This document shows, in pieces, positions 43,354 through 53,042 of a stretch of DNA of 64,000 nucleotides (the first letter of the stretch is position 1; the number at the start of each line of letters is the position of its first letter). The stretch covers positions 1 through 64,000 of the forward strand of contig NZ_BCYZ01000018.1 of assembly GCF_001598455.1 (NCBI RefSeq), given 5' to 3'. Source of the stretch: Sphingomonas pruni NBRC 15498 (GTDB taxonomy: Bacteria > Pseudomonadota > Alphaproteobacteria > Sphingomonadales > Sphingomonadaceae). The notes below the pieces were generated by a model. It did no database searches. It was not told the DNA's origin and saw nothing but the letters and a program-made list of their open reading frames with translations. A program made the position numbers and the translations under genes.

Positions 43354-44883
43354 ATGACCGACTTCCTCGACGCCCTCACGCGTGTCCCCGATCTCCTCGC
43401 GCAGCATCTGCTGCTGGCGATGAGCGCGCTAGTGCTGGGAATCATCCTCAGCCTGCCGCTCGCGGTGTGGTCGGCGCGGGTGCCGTCGGTCGGGCGGATC
43501 GTGCTCGGCTTTGCCAGCCTCATCCAGACCATCCCGAGCCTCGCGCTACTGGCGCTGTTCTATCCGATCCTGTTGTCGCTCTCGACCCTGGTCGGCGGCG
43601 GGATTCCGGCATTGGGGTTCCTTCCCTCGCTCCTCGCGCTGACGCTCTACGCCTTGCTGCCGATCCTCAGGAACGGCGTGACCGGACTCGCCGGGATCGA
43701 CCCCGCGGTGATCGAGGCGGCCGATGGCGTCGGCATGACGGCGTGGCAGAAATTGCGGCTGGTCGAGGCGCCGTTGGTCGCGCCGGTGCTGATGGCCGGG
43801 ATCCGGACCGCCGCGGTATGGACGATCGGCGCGGCGACACTGTCGACCACGGTCGGCCAGCCGAGCCTGGGCGATATGATCTTCGCCGGGCTGCAAACAC
43901 AAAATTGGGCGTTGGTTCTCGCAGGGTGCACCGCCGCGGCGGGATTGGCGCTCGCGGTCGATGCGCTGCTCGGCGTGATCGAGCGCGGTATCGCGCGGCG
44001 CAAGCGGCTCGGCGCGTGGATCGCATTCGGCTTGCTCGCGCTCGGCGTGATGGTCGCGCTGCTGCCGATGCTGCCCGCGCGCCAGGAGACGGTGACGATC
44101 GGCGCCAAGGGCTTTTCAGAACAATATATCCTGGCGCGGATGATCGGTCACAGGCTCGAGGCGGCGGGCTATCGCGTCCGCTATAAGGAAGGGCTGGGTT
44201 CGGGCGTGATGTTCGCGGCGCTGACGTCGAGCGATGTCGATGTCGCGGTCGACTATACCGGCACGATCTGGACCAACGAGATGAAACGGACCGACACGCC
44301 GCCGCGCGACGCGATGCTGGCGGCGATCCGCAGCTGGCAGGAGAAACAGGGGCTCAACCTGCTCGGGCGGATGGGGTTCGAAAATGCCTATGCCTTCGCG
44401 ATGCGCGGCGATCGCGCCAAGGCTTTGGGGATCGCCAGTCTCGACGATCTGGTGGCCAAGGCGCCGGACTTGCAATTCGGCGCCGATCTCGAATTCCTCG
44501 AACGCCCCGAATGGAAAGCGGTGCGCGCCGCCTATCCGATCCGGTTCGGGTCGGCGCATGCCTATAATCCGACCTTCATGTATCGCGCGCTGGAAAGCGG
44601 GCAGGCGGACGTGATCTCGGCTTTCTCGTCCGACGGGCGGATCGCGGCGGACAGGCTGACCGTGCTGAACGATCCCAGAGGGGCGATCCCCAATTACGAT
44701 GCGATCCTGATCATCGCGCCGCATTACGCGAAGGATGCGCAGATGATCGCGGCGTTGAAGCCGCTGATCGGGCGGGTGCCGGTCGAGGCGATGCGCGAGG
44801 CCAATTACATGGTCGATCGCGATGTGGGGAAGGTCAGTCCCGATGCGGCGGCGCGGTGGTTGGAGAAAAGGGTGGGGTTGTAG
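43354..44883 (+). CDS. Fused osmoprotectant ABC permease and substrate-binding protein (OpuCB-OpuCC type)
   Basis: The 509-residue protein has five or six membrane helices in the first 235 residues, with the permease coupling loop GIDPAVIEAADGVGMTAWQKL. From about residue 246 a periplasmic binding domain of the glycine betaine/choline class follows: TIGAKGFSEQYILARMIG, then GSGVMFAALTSSDVDVAVDYTGTIW. The binding domain would face the periplasm, tethered to the last helix. It works with the ATPase at 42402. Natural ligands are likely betaine, choline or carnitine. GGGGAGGA from the upstream repeat is the ribosome site. Confidence 0.87.
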   Translation: MTDFLDALTRVPDLLAQHLLLAMSALVLGIILSLPLAVWSARVPSVGRIVLGFASLIQTIPSLALLALFYPILLSLSTLVGGGIPALGFLPSLLALTLYALLPILRNGVTGLAGIDPAVIEAADGVGMTAWQKLRLVEAPLVAPVLMAGIRTAAVWTIGAATLSTTVGQPSLGDMIFAGLQTQNWALVLAGCTAAAGLALAVDALLGVIERGIARRKRLGAWIAFGLLALGVMVALLPMLPARQETVTIGAKGFSEQYILARMIGHRLEAAGYRVRYKEGLGSGVMFAALTSSDVDVAVDYTGTIWTNEMKRTDTPPRDAMLAAIRSWQEKQGLNLLGRMGFENAYAFAMRGDRAKALGIASLDDLVAKAPDLQFGADLEFLERPEWKAVRAAYPIRFGSAHAYNPTFMYRALESGQADVISAFSSDGRIAADRLTVLNDPRGAIPNYDAILIIAPHYAKDAQMIAALKPLIGRVPVEAMREANYMVDRDVGKVSPDAAARWLEKRVGL

Positions 44884-45013
44884 GACGTTAGCGCGGCGAG
44901 GGCGGTAGCCGGCCTTTGCCGCGGCAAAGCCGCGTCGGACGGCGCCTTTGGCGCCGCCGGCCGGGCCGGCGCGTCTCCCTGAATAGCACCGCTATTCAGG
45001 GGCGCGCTCGGCC
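44884..45013. repeat. Hairpin-rich convergent intergenic region (bidirectional terminator candidate)
   Basis: The gap between two converging genes holds TTTGCCGCGGCAAA, GGCGCCTTTGGCGCC and a perfect 10-bp stem CCTGAATAGC-ACC-GCTATTCAGG (44978-45000). No T run follows on either strand. It has no coding potential. Confidence 0.55.
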
Positions 45014-47773
45014 TTAGAAAAACACCTTCCTAACACTCAAACGGATCGTTCGGCCCATCGGGTCGAGATAATCGGGCTGATAGCTGATCGGCGTGTTGCC
45101 GTTGGCGTCGCGGACGCGCTGACGCGAATCCAGGACGTTGTTGACGGCCAAGGTCACCCGCATACCCGCTGCCCAGGGGTTCTTCTTGAGGAACTTGAGT
45201 TGCTGCGTCAGGTCGGCGAAAAAGCGCAGGTTGATCGTGCCCAGGCTCGAAAAGTCGAGCGGGTTGGGGTTGCCCGCCGTACCGCCCAGCACATGTGTGC
45301 CGCTCTGCCAATTGGCTGACAGCCGGACGCCGAGTCCATTATTGGAATAGCCGCCCTGCGCCTCGAGTTCGTGGCGCGACTGGCCGCCCGACCCGATCGC
45401 CCCGCCATTGAGCAGGTCGATCACCGGCAAGGTCGGCGAAATCTCGACCCGGTCGGTGAAATGCCAGGTGTGGTAGAAGGCGAATTGCAGCCGCCCGCCG
45501 CCGCCGCCGAACGCGCCGCGTCCGCCGCGCCCCCCGCCGCCACGGAACCCGCCGCCGCCAAAACCACCGCCGCCGAAGCGTCCGCCGCCCGGACGGTCGC
45601 CGCCGGGTGCACCGTCCTGCGGCGGGGTATTGTTCGCGTTGGGCGCGCTGCCGTTAGCAGGCGGCGTGCCGGCGGCGTTCGGATTGTTGCCATCGCCTTG
45701 AGGCCGTTCGCCGAAGCGGCGGCCATTGGGCAGGCGCAGGCCCTGAAACGGATTGGGGCCGGTGCCGGCGCGGAACGCCTCGACCTGCTTCTGCAGCTTC
45801 GACTTGATCGGCTTCGAGATGTTGAAGCCCCAGCGCAATTCGGAGCGGTCGGTGCGCGCGAAATTGACCGCGCGCGTATCGATCGCGGTCAGGTCGCCAT
45901 CGGCATCCCGCGTGAAGCGATCGGGAAAGGCGGCCTCGACCGCGGCGGTCGCCGCCGGGAAGCCGGCAATCGCGTTGCGCACGCTGGACTTCACGTAATT
46001 GGCGGTCAGCGTGAAATCGGTCTTTTCCCATGGCTTCAAGGTCAGGCCGATCTTGAGCGTATGCTTGCTGTCGGCCTTGAGGAAGGGATTGCCGCCGGTC
46101 GTGCTGGTGACGCTGACCGTCTCGCCTTTGACATAGTCGAACACCCGGACATTCGGCGTCACGACGGTCGGATTGGCGAGCTGCGCCGCGGACGGGGCAT
46201 CATCCTGGTCGGTCACCGATGCGATGAAGCGCACGCCCTGGATCGGCTGCCAATTGGCGCCGTAGCCGCGCGTGGTCAGCGTGCCGAAATCCGACAATTG
46301 GTGGACCGCGAAATTGCCGTTGACCGACAGGTCGCCGACGAACGCCAGGACATGCTTCGACTTGCTCGCGATCGGCACGTCGAGATTGACCTGGCCCGAT
46401 GCTTCGTTGCGCCGGGTCGATCCACTGGTACTGACCAGAGCGTTCTGCGGGTCGAGCCGATACGACTGGCTGTCCAGGCTCGATAGCGACCCGCCGACGC
46501 GGATCGCGGTCGAGATGTCGCCGGCGGGCAGCTTAAGCAACTTGCCGTTGACCAGCGCATCGACGCCGCCGCTATTGGACGTCGATTGCCCACGATTGGC
46601 CGGCGCCACTCCATAATCGAGCGGATTGATCGGCCCGAACGGATTGAATGTCGGATCGCCGGCATCGAGCCGGGCCTGAAGGGCGCTGACGTCGAATCCC
46701 GTCTCGCTGAACGTCTCGCTGTCGATGCGGTCGTAATTGGCGGTCAGCGACCAGCGCCATTGCGTGCCGAACTGGCCATTGAAGCCGGTGCCGATATGAT
46801 AGGTCAGCGCCGAGTTGCGCTGCTTGAGTGGATCGTAGCCGCTAGCGACCCGACTGATATCAATGTCATCCGCGGAAGTAGAAAACGGATTGCCCGCCGG
46901 CAAGGTCAGGTCGAGTGTGGGCAGGCCCTGCGCGCCGGTGGATTCGGTATACTGGAACGTGCCGTTGATCGTCGCATTCACTTTGCCCAGCGGCCGAGCG
47001 TAGACCATGTTGGTCTGGAAATTACGGCTCGACGATAACAGGGTGCGATAGGGCCGCTGGTCGAAGCCTGGATTGAGGTCGACCGTTCCCGGTACCGCGG
47101 GCCTTGCCACCGGCGGCAGGATGTCGCGCTCATTTTCGTAGAGCGGCGAACTGTCGGTATAGCCGGCATGCAGGCTGAAGCGGTTGTTGCGGCGGATCGT
47201 GACGATATCGCCGGTTACGGACGGCGTGTTGCGGCCGCCCTCGGTCGCGAGCTGATCGGCCAGCTCGGTGGTGATCGCCTTGAAGCGCGGGCGCAATACG
47301 ATGTTCACGACCTTCTGGTCGGCGCTATATCCGTATTTGAGCGCGACTTCCTCGGGCAGGATGTCGACGCGGGCGATCGCCTCGGTGGGTAGATCGCGGA
47401 TCTCGGCGAAGCTCGAGATACGGCGGCCGTTGAGCAGGACGACCGGCGCACCGCCCGATCCGCGATCGCTGCGGATCTGCGGCGCGAGCTCATTGAGCAG
47501 GTCGCTGACGCTGTTGACGCCATAGGAACGGACATCGGCCGGCCCGAGCGATTGCTCGGGCGGGATATCGCCGACCACCGCGCCGGGCAAAGCGCGCGAG
47601 CCGGTGACGACGATATCGTTCTCGTCCGCCCCATCGTCTTCCGATTGGAGCGCGGATGCCGGCTTCGACTGCTGGGGCGCCGGGACCGGCGCAGGCGCAG
47701 GCGCGGTTTGGGCATGGAGCGCGACTGGCGCGCTGCCGGCAAGCAACAGGACAAGACTGATCGAACGACGCAT
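45014..47773 (-). CDS. TonB-dependent receptor-like outer-membrane protein with glycine-rich loop
   Basis: The 919-residue protein has a signal peptide ending ALHAQ. A Pro/Ala linker follows, and then a plug domain with IVVTGSRALPG and VVLLNGRRISSFAEIRDLP and VDILPEEVALKYGY. It has a barrel of alternating strands and a final RLSVRKVFF (C-terminal Phe for outer-membrane insertion). Near residues 690-765 (45497-45625) is a striking run of Gly, Arg and Phe (GGGRFGGGGFGGGGF and similar) within an external loop. It imports an unknown ligand. It is alone; no TonB or regulator gene is adjacent. Confidence 0.85.
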   Translation of the reverse strand: MRRSISLVLLLAGSAPVALHAQTAPAPAPVPAPQQSKPASALQSEDDGADENDIVVTGSRALPGAVVGDIPPEQSLGPADVRSYGVNSVSDLLNELAPQIRSDRGSGGAPVVLLNGRRISSFAEIRDLPTEAIARVDILPEEVALKYGYSADQKVVNIVLRPRFKAITTELADQLATEGGRNTPSVTGDIVTIRRNNRFSLHAGYTDSSPLYENERDILPPVARPAVPGTVDLNPGFDQRPYRTLLSSSRNFQTNMVYARPLGKVNATINGTFQYTESTGAQGLPTLDLTLPAGNPFSTSADDIDISRVASGYDPLKQRNSALTYHIGTGFNGQFGTQWRWSLTANYDRIDSETFSETGFDVSALQARLDAGDPTFNPFGPINPLDYGVAPANRGQSTSNSGGVDALVNGKLLKLPAGDISTAIRVGGSLSSLDSQSYRLDPQNALVSTSGSTRRNEASGQVNLDVPIASKSKHVLAFVGDLSVNGNFAVHQLSDFGTLTTRGYGANWQPIQGVRFIASVTDQDDAPSAAQLANPTVVTPNVRVFDYVKGETVSVTSTTGGNPFLKADSKHTLKIGLTLKPWEKTDFTLTANYVKSSVRNAIAGFPAATAAVEAAFPDRFTRDADGDLTAIDTRAVNFARTDRSELRWGFNISKPIKSKLQKQVEAFRAGTGPNPFQGLRLPNGRRFGERPQGDGNNPNAAGTPPANGSAPNANNTPPQDGAPGGDRPGGGRFGGGGFGGGGFRGGGGRGGRGAFGGGGGRLQFAFYHTWHFTDRVEISPTLPVIDLLNGGAIGSGGQSRHELEAQGGYSNNGLGVRLSANWQSGTHVLGGTAGNPNPLDFSSLGTINLRFFADLTQQLKFLKKNPWAAGMRVTLAVNNVLDSRQRVRDANGNTPISYQPDYLDPMGRTIRLSVRKVFF

Positions 47774-47884
47774 TTATTTTCCGCTACTGGTCGGGAGCAA
47801 TGCAGGCCACTACATTCGAATTGTCGCAGAATTGTGCCGTTTCGGTGCCTTCGTGGCGGCGGGACACATCCCGAGGAGTGAGCG

Positions 47885-48400
47885 ATGCGGATCACCGTCA
47901 ACGGCCAAGTGCGGGAGGTAGAGGCGGACCCGCGAACCACTCTGCTCGACCTGCTGCGCGAGTATATCGGCCTGACGGGCGCCAAGAAGGGATGCGATCA
48001 CGGCCAGTGCGGCGCGTGCACGGTGCTGGTCGACGGCCGACGCATCAATTCCTGTCTGAGCCTGGCAGTGATGCACGAAGGCGATGAGGTGGTGACGATC
48101 GAGGGGCTGGGTACGCCCGACCATCTCAGCCCGTTGCAGGCGGCATTCCTGCATCATGACGGCTTCCAATGCGGCTATTGCACGCCGGGGCAGATCTGTT
48201 CCGCCACCGCGATGCTCGACGAAGTGGCGAAGGGCTGGGCAAGCCATGTCAGCGACGATCTCGATCGCATCGAGCTCGACGATATGGAGATACGCGAGCG
48301 GATGAGCGGCAATATCTGCCGCTGCTCGGCCTATCCGACGATCGTCGCGGCGATCCGCGAAGTGGCGGATGCCGAGCGCCTGGCGGAGGCGGCGGAATGA
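47885..48400 (+). CDS. Molybdenum hydroxylase [2Fe-2S] subunit (PaoA/XdhA-like)
   Basis: The 171-residue protein carries two iron-sulfur sites. The plant-type cluster uses Cys37, Cys42, Cys45 ([12 protein letters not shown]) and Cys57. The second uses Cys96, Cys99 (QCGYCTPG) and Cys145, Cys147 (GNICRCSAY). It passes electrons from a molybdenum subunit to the FAD subunit in xanthine/aldehyde oxidase-type enzymes. There is no Tat signal, unlike periplasmic PaoA. GAGGAG precedes the ATG. It overlaps the FAD subunit gene. Confidence 0.9.
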   Translation: MRITVNGQVREVEADPRTTLLDLLREYIGLTGAKKGCDHGQCGACTVLVDGRRINSCLSLAVMHEGDEVVTIEGLGTPDHLSPLQAAFLHHDGFQCGYCTPGQICSATAMLDEVAKGWASHVSDDLDRIELDDMEIRERMSGNICRCSAYPTIVAAIREVADAERLAEAAE

Positions 48401-49371
48401 AGCCTTTCGACTTTGTGCGCGCCGAGACGGTCGAGGAAGCCTTGGCCGCCGGTGCCAATGGCGGGCGCTATATCGCCGGCGGGACCAATCTGGTCGACCT
48501 GATGAAATTGCAGGTCGAGACGCCAGATAAACTGGTCTATATCAGCCGGCTCGCACTCGACGGCGTCGAACAGATCGATGGCGGCGGCGTGCGCATCGGG
48601 GCGTTGGTGCCCAACAGCGATCTCGCCGCGCATCCGCTGATCCGCACGCACTATCCGATGCTGAGCCGGGCGTTGCTGGCGGGCGCGTCGGCGCAATTGC
48701 GTAACAAGGCCTCGGTCGGCGGCAATCTGCTGCAGCGGACGCGCTGCTATTATTTCTACGAGACGGCGGCGGCCTGCAACAAGCGCGAGCCCGGCAGCGG
48801 GTGCGATGCGATCGGTGGGTTCAACCGCATCCATGCGGTGCTCGGCGCGTCGGCATCGTGCATCGCGACCCACCCGTCGGACATGGCGGTGGCCTTACGG
48901 GCGCTCGACGCGATCGTGGTAACGGCGCTTCCCGAGGGCGGAGAACGGCGGATCGCGCTCGGCGATCTCTATCGCTTGCCCGGCGACACGCCCGAGATCG
49001 AGACGAACCTCAAGCCCGGCGAGCTGATTGTCGCGATCGAGCTGCCCGCGCCGCCGCCGGGGCGGCAACTCTACCGCAAGGTGCGCGACCGCGCGTCCTA
49101 TGCCTTCGCGCTCGTATCCGTTGCGGCGGCGATCGCCGTCGAGAATGGCGTCATCACCTCTGCGCGACTGGCGTTCGGCGGGCTCGCACCGATGCCGTGG
49201 CGCAGCGCCGAGGCCGAAGCGGCGCTGGTCGGCCAGCCTGCGGGAACCGATGCGTTCGAGGCGGCTGCCGGCGCGCTGCTGAAGGACGCGCGCGGCTACG
49301 GCCATAACGACTTCAAGATCGTGCTCGCGCGGCGCACGTTGATCGCCTCCCTGCGCGATCTTACCGCGTAG
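48397..49371 (+). CDS. Molybdenum hydroxylase FAD-binding subunit (PaoB-like)
   Basis: The 324-residue protein has the FAD-binding fold with [13 protein letters not shown] (about 25-37) and [15 protein letters not shown]. Cys117, Cys127, Cys136 and Cys155 (in [19 protein letters not shown] and SASCIA) match the extra [4Fe-4S] ligands of PaoB-type subunits. It accepts electrons from the [2Fe-2S] subunit. The start overlaps that gene (ATGA). The molybdenum-binding large subunit that normally follows is missing; the next gene is a peptidase. Confidence 0.88.
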   Translation: MKPFDFVRAETVEEALAAGANGGRYIAGGTNLVDLMKLQVETPDKLVYISRLALDGVEQIDGGGVRIGALVPNSDLAAHPLIRTHYPMLSRALLAGASAQLRNKASVGGNLLQRTRCYYFYETAAACNKREPGSGCDAIGGFNRIHAVLGASASCIATHPSDMAVALRALDAIVVTALPEGGERRIALGDLYRLPGDTPEIETNLKPGELIVAIELPAPPPGRQLYRKVRDRASYAFALVSVAAAIAVENGVITSARLAFGGLAPMPWRSAEAEAALVGQPAGTDAFEAAAGALLKDARGYGHNDFKIVLARRTLIASLRDLTA

Positions 49372-49444
49372 CTCCGCGCGTCGGATTGCGGGCTAGCCCG
49401 CTCCAACTGCCTGCTGCTAAGCGGGCGCCGAGGAGTTGCCCGCA

Positions 49445-51496
49445 ATGCGCCAGTTAAATCAATGGTCTGCGGCGACGCGGCTGAACGGGATTGCCCGCGC
49501 CGGCGCGCTTTTCCTGGCGATTACCGGGACGATCGCGATCCCCGCCCGAAGCGGGGCGGATAACGCGACAGCCCGATCGGGTTTCGACGTGGGCGGCATG
49601 GATCGCAGCGTCGCGCCGGGCACCGACTTCTTCCGTTATGCCAACGGCGCGTGGGAGCGTCGCACCGCGATCCCGGCCGACCGATCGAGCGTCGGCACGA
49701 TCGGTCAGCTCGACGACCTCAGCGGGACGCAGGTCCATGCCATTCTGGAGGAGCTGGCCTGCGACCGCACCAGCCGCGCCGGCACGGCCTATCGCGCGTT
49801 CCTGGACCAGGGTCGCGTCGACGGGTTGGGCATGGCGCCCGCCAGTGCCTGGCTGGCGACATTGCGCGCGATCCGCACACCCGCCGACTATTGGACGGCC
49901 GCCGCGCGGGCCGGCCGACGCGGCGTCGCGCTGCCGATCGCGTTTGCGGTCGAACCCGATGACGGCGACCCCGATCATTATGCGCTGACCGTGTCGCAAG
50001 GCGAGCTCGGCATGCCCGATCGCGACTACTATGTCTCCGACACCGGTCCGATGCGACAGGCCCGCATAGCCTATCGCGAGTATCTGGCCCGCACGCTTCG
50101 CATCGCCGGCGTCGCGACGCCCGACGCGATAGCGGACGCGGTGCTTCGTCTTGAGACCAGGATCGCGGCAGCGCAATGGTCGGCGGCCGACAGCCGCGAC
50201 GCCGCTCGGACCTATAACCCCGTTGCCGTGCCGTCGCTCGACGCGGGACGCGGACCGTATCGGGTCGCGACCTTGCTGCCGGCGCTGGGCTATCGCACCA
50301 CGCGCGCCATCGTGCGCCAGCCGGACGCGGTCGCCAGGACGCTGCGGCTGGTCGATGCCGCGCCGGTCGCAACGCTGCGTGCCATGCTGATCGTGCGCAC
50401 GATGCATCGTTATGCCGAGGTGTTGCCGGCCGATCTGCGTGCTGCCGATTTCGGCTTCTATGGCCATGTGATCGACGGCATCGACACGCCCGAGCCGCGC
50501 TGGCGGCGGGCGATTGCCTTCGTGCTCAATGCGGTGCCGGACGAGGTCAGCAAAATCTACGTCGCGCGCCACTTCACGCCGGCAACGCGCGCCGCAGCCG
50601 AGACGATGGTCGGCAATCTGGTCGCCGCGTTCGGCCGCCGGATCGACGCGCTCGACTGGATGACTCCCGAGACCAAAGCGCGTGCGCACGGCAAGCTGGC
50701 GGCGTTCCATGCCCAGATCGGCTATCCCGACCGCTGGCACGATTATGCCGGCCTGACGATGCGCGCCGACGACGCATTCGGCAATGCGGTGCGCGCCTCC
50801 ATCTTTCGCCACGATTGGGAAGCGGCCAAGATCGGGCGTGCGGTCTATCGCTGGGAATGGAGCGCGACGCCGATGACGGTCGACGCCTTCGCCAATTACC
50901 CGAAGATCGCGATCACTTTTCCCGCCGCGATCCTGCAGCCGCCATTCTTCGACCCCGCGGTCGACCCGGCAGTCAATTATGGCGGTATTGGCGCGTCGAT
51001 CGCGCACGAGATGACGCACCAGTTCGACGACCAGGGAGCGAAATATGACGAACGAGGCAGGCTCGCCGCCTGGTGGTCGGCGGCCGATCGCGCGGCCTTC
51101 GCCGGACGCACCGCAGTGCTGGCGGCGCAGTTCGACCAATATCAGCCCCTGCCCGGCTTGCACGTCAACGGGAAGCTGACGCTCGGCGAGAACATCGCCG
51201 ACTTGGGCGGCCTGACGATCGCCTATGATGCCTATCGCGCTTCGCTTGGCGGACGAGAGGCGCCGGTGATTGATGGCCTGACCGGTGACCAGCGCTTCTT
51301 CCTCGGCTGGGCACAAATCTGGCGGCTGAAGTATCGCGACGCCGATCTGAGGCGACGGCTGCTGACCAACCCACATGCGCCCGCCGCGCAGCGGGTATGG
51401 ACCGCGCGCAACATGGAAGCATGGGTGCACGCGTTCGGGGTCGGCGCGGGGGACACTTTATATCTGGCACCGGGCGAGCGGGCGGCGATCTGGTAA
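49445..51496 (+). CDS. M13 family metallopeptidase (neprilysin-like), secreted
   Basis: The 683-residue protein has a signal peptide (about residues 1-38). The catalytic zinc site is HEMTH (521-525) with the third ligand Glu582 in GENIADLGGL; NAYY-like substrate motif is not clear (VDAFANYPK here). The mature start DVGGMDRSVAPGTDFFRYANGAW is the conserved M13 N-terminus. It probably degrades peptides in the periplasm. AGGAG sits eight bases before the ATG at 49445, which is why the earlier in-frame TTG was rejected. Confidence 0.9.
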   Translation: MRQLNQWSAATRLNGIARAGALFLAITGTIAIPARSGADNATARSGFDVGGMDRSVAPGTDFFRYANGAWERRTAIPADRSSVGTIGQLDDLSGTQVHAILEELACDRTSRAGTAYRAFLDQGRVDGLGMAPASAWLATLRAIRTPADYWTAAARAGRRGVALPIAFAVEPDDGDPDHYALTVSQGELGMPDRDYYVSDTGPMRQARIAYREYLARTLRIAGVATPDAIADAVLRLETRIAAAQWSAADSRDAARTYNPVAVPSLDAGRGPYRVATLLPALGYRTTRAIVRQPDAVARTLRLVDAAPVATLRAMLIVRTMHRYAEVLPADLRAADFGFYGHVIDGIDTPEPRWRRAIAFVLNAVPDEVSKIYVARHFTPATRAAAETMVGNLVAAFGRRIDALDWMTPETKARAHGKLAAFHAQIGYPDRWHDYAGLTMRADDAFGNAVRASIFRHDWEAAKIGRAVYRWEWSATPMTVDAFANYPKIAITFPAAILQPPFFDPAVDPAVNYGGIGASIAHEMTHQFDDQGAKYDERGRLAAWWSAADRAAFAGRTAVLAAQFDQYQPLPGLHVNGKLTLGENIADLGGLTIAYDAYRASLGGREAPVIDGLTGDQRFFLGWAQIWRLKYRDADLRRRLLTNPHAPAAQRVWTARNMEAWVHAFGVGAGDTLYLAPGERAAIW

Positions 51497-51709
51497 CGAT
51501 TGAGGCCCGCCGAAATACGGCTCCTCGGCGTTGCTGTAATTGTACGTAAGCGACATGATAATCGCCTGAATTTATAACTAACGATAGATCGTAGTCGTTT
51601 CGGACACATTCATCGATAATGTAATGATAATTGAACGATTATGTTTTACGCGTAGGTCGTTGAATTTGTCGTGGCTGAAATTGGATCGGCCAGGCGGTCG
51701 GGAGGCGGA

Positions 51710-52573
51710 GTGTCGGGGATTTTCGTCAGAGCTTCCGAGTTTGCGCGGCAGTTCGGCCATCTCAGCCAAGCTGGAAGGACAGTATTCGTCACGCATCACG
51801 GGCGCGAAACCCACGCCTTGCTCCCCATCGCCAATTATAATGAATTTCTTGCTGGCGCGAAAAGCGAGGATCACGACTCGCTCTTTTCCAACCAGGAGCT
51901 CGCCGACTGGCTGCCCTTATTGCTCGTCGTTGTCGATGAAGAGCGGAATATCATCATGGCCAACCGCACCGCGCATGCGATGGCGCGCAAGGCGGAAGGC
52001 GCGCTTCCTGGGCGCGGCTTGTTCGACGTGTTCCCGGCGCTCAGGGAAACCATGTTCGAGAGCTATTGCAATCGGACCGAGCGCACGGGGGAGCCTTGTT
52101 CGTTCGAACTGCCGGGGCTGTTCGGGTCGGACACCTGGCATCGGATGGAGACGTTCCGCACGCACCAGGGCGTCGTGATGCTCGCGCGCGACATTACCGA
52201 CGACGTGAAAGCCTATCGGCTGGCCGACACGAAGAAGGCGCTGATCGAAGCGATCCTGGCGCATGGCGGGATCGGCTATATCTGGTTCAATGTGCGCGGA
52301 CGGATCGAAGAAGTCGATGCCGCGATGAGCGACCTGCTCCAGCTTCCCTGTGAGCGGCTGTCCAACGTCTCGGTCATCGACCTCGTCCCGGTCGGGCAGC
52401 GCGTGATGCTGCGCGAAGTGATCGAGGATGTCCTGAGCCATGGCGGCACGCAACGCTTCGAGACCGAGTTCCTGCGCAACGACGGCGCCACCGTCCCAGT
52501 GGACGGGGCGATCAGGGACCTGCGCGGCGTCTATGGCAGCGAAGGCGCGGTGATCGTGGTGACGCGCAAATAG
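51710..52573 (+). CDS. PAS-domain protein with Phd/YefM-like N-terminus
   Basis: The protein has 287 residues if started at the GTG at 51710, where GGAGG lies four bases upstream. A longer form from GTG 51671 has no ribosome site. Residues about 4-48 (FVRASEFARQFGHLSQAG, then VFVTHHGRETHALLPIANYNEFL) resemble the Phd/YefM antitoxin fold. Two PAS domains follow: about 70-165 (LLVVVDEERNIIMANRTAHAMA) and about 185-287 (GGIGYIWFNVRGRIEEVD). No output domain (kinase, GGDEF) is present. It may be a DNA-binding sensor. The AT-rich upstream region (51500-51700) contains its promoter. Confidence 0.7.
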   Translation: MSGIFVRASEFARQFGHLSQAGRTVFVTHHGRETHALLPIANYNEFLAGAKSEDHDSLFSNQELADWLPLLLVVVDEERNIIMANRTAHAMARKAEGALPGRGLFDVFPALRETMFESYCNRTERTGEPCSFELPGLFGSDTWHRMETFRTHQGVVMLARDITDDVKAYRLADTKKALIEAILAHGGIGYIWFNVRGRIEEVDAAMSDLLQLPCERLSNVSVIDLVPVGQRVMLREVIEDVLSHGGTQRFETEFLRNDGATVPVDGAIRDLRGVYGSEGAVIVVTRK

Positions 52574-52615
52574 CTTCGGCGCGGGCGGCACGCAACCGAC
52601 GCCCGGCAAATCCCG

Positions 52616-53026
52616 TCAAATCGGCAGCGGTTTTCCCAATTCCTGTGACAGCGCCGTGAACTCGGCATGCGCGGCGCTCGGCATGCCGAACGGTTTGGTC
52701 TGGCGGTGGCAGGCCGCCGACTCCCGGGCCACGTGCTGAACGACGCTGAGATGCAGATGCTGGTCGAATATCAGTTCGGCAAAGCCGCTGTCGCTCCAGG
52801 CGGTGCTCGCCTTGATCGGCGCGAAACCCTCGACGAAAAGGGTAATCGGCCGCTCGACCCGGATCTTGAATCCGGCCCATAACCCGCAGCCCGCGATCGA
52901 CATTTCGAGCAGCAATATGTCGAGGCGGCACGAACGGAATTCGCGGATTTCGGCCGGCAGTTCGAGCCGATAGCCGAGCGGCTGCCAGCTATCGTCGCGC
53001 CGGAATACTAAATTCGATCTGCCCAT
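52616..53026 (-). CDS. PilZ-like domain protein (degenerate)
   Basis: The 136-residue protein starts MGRSNLVFRRDDSW. The segment REFRSCRLDILLLEMSIAGCGL has the layout of the PilZ c-di-GMP motif (RxxxR, then D/NxSxxG), with Glu in place of Asp/Asn and an altered Arg spacing. IRVERPITLFVEGFAPIKASTAW and a beta strand with hydrophobic FAELIF follow. Binding of c-di-GMP is therefore uncertain. It lies next to the TadG-like gene in the same direction, which suits a surface-appendage role. Confidence 0.55.
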   Translation of the reverse strand: MGRSNLVFRRDDSWQPLGYRLELPAEIREFRSCRLDILLLEMSIAGCGLWAGFKIRVERPITLFVEGFAPIKASTAWSDSGFAELIFDQHLHLSVVQHVARESAACHRQTKPFGMPSAAHAEFTALSQELGKPLPI

Positions 53027-53042
53027 TTCCCCGCCCCGGTCG

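Noticed and set aside
49454..51430. 658-residue open frame opposite the M13 peptidase gene
   Set aside because: The plus-strand peptidase has a full zinc site, signal peptide and ribosome site, so this is a mirror frame.
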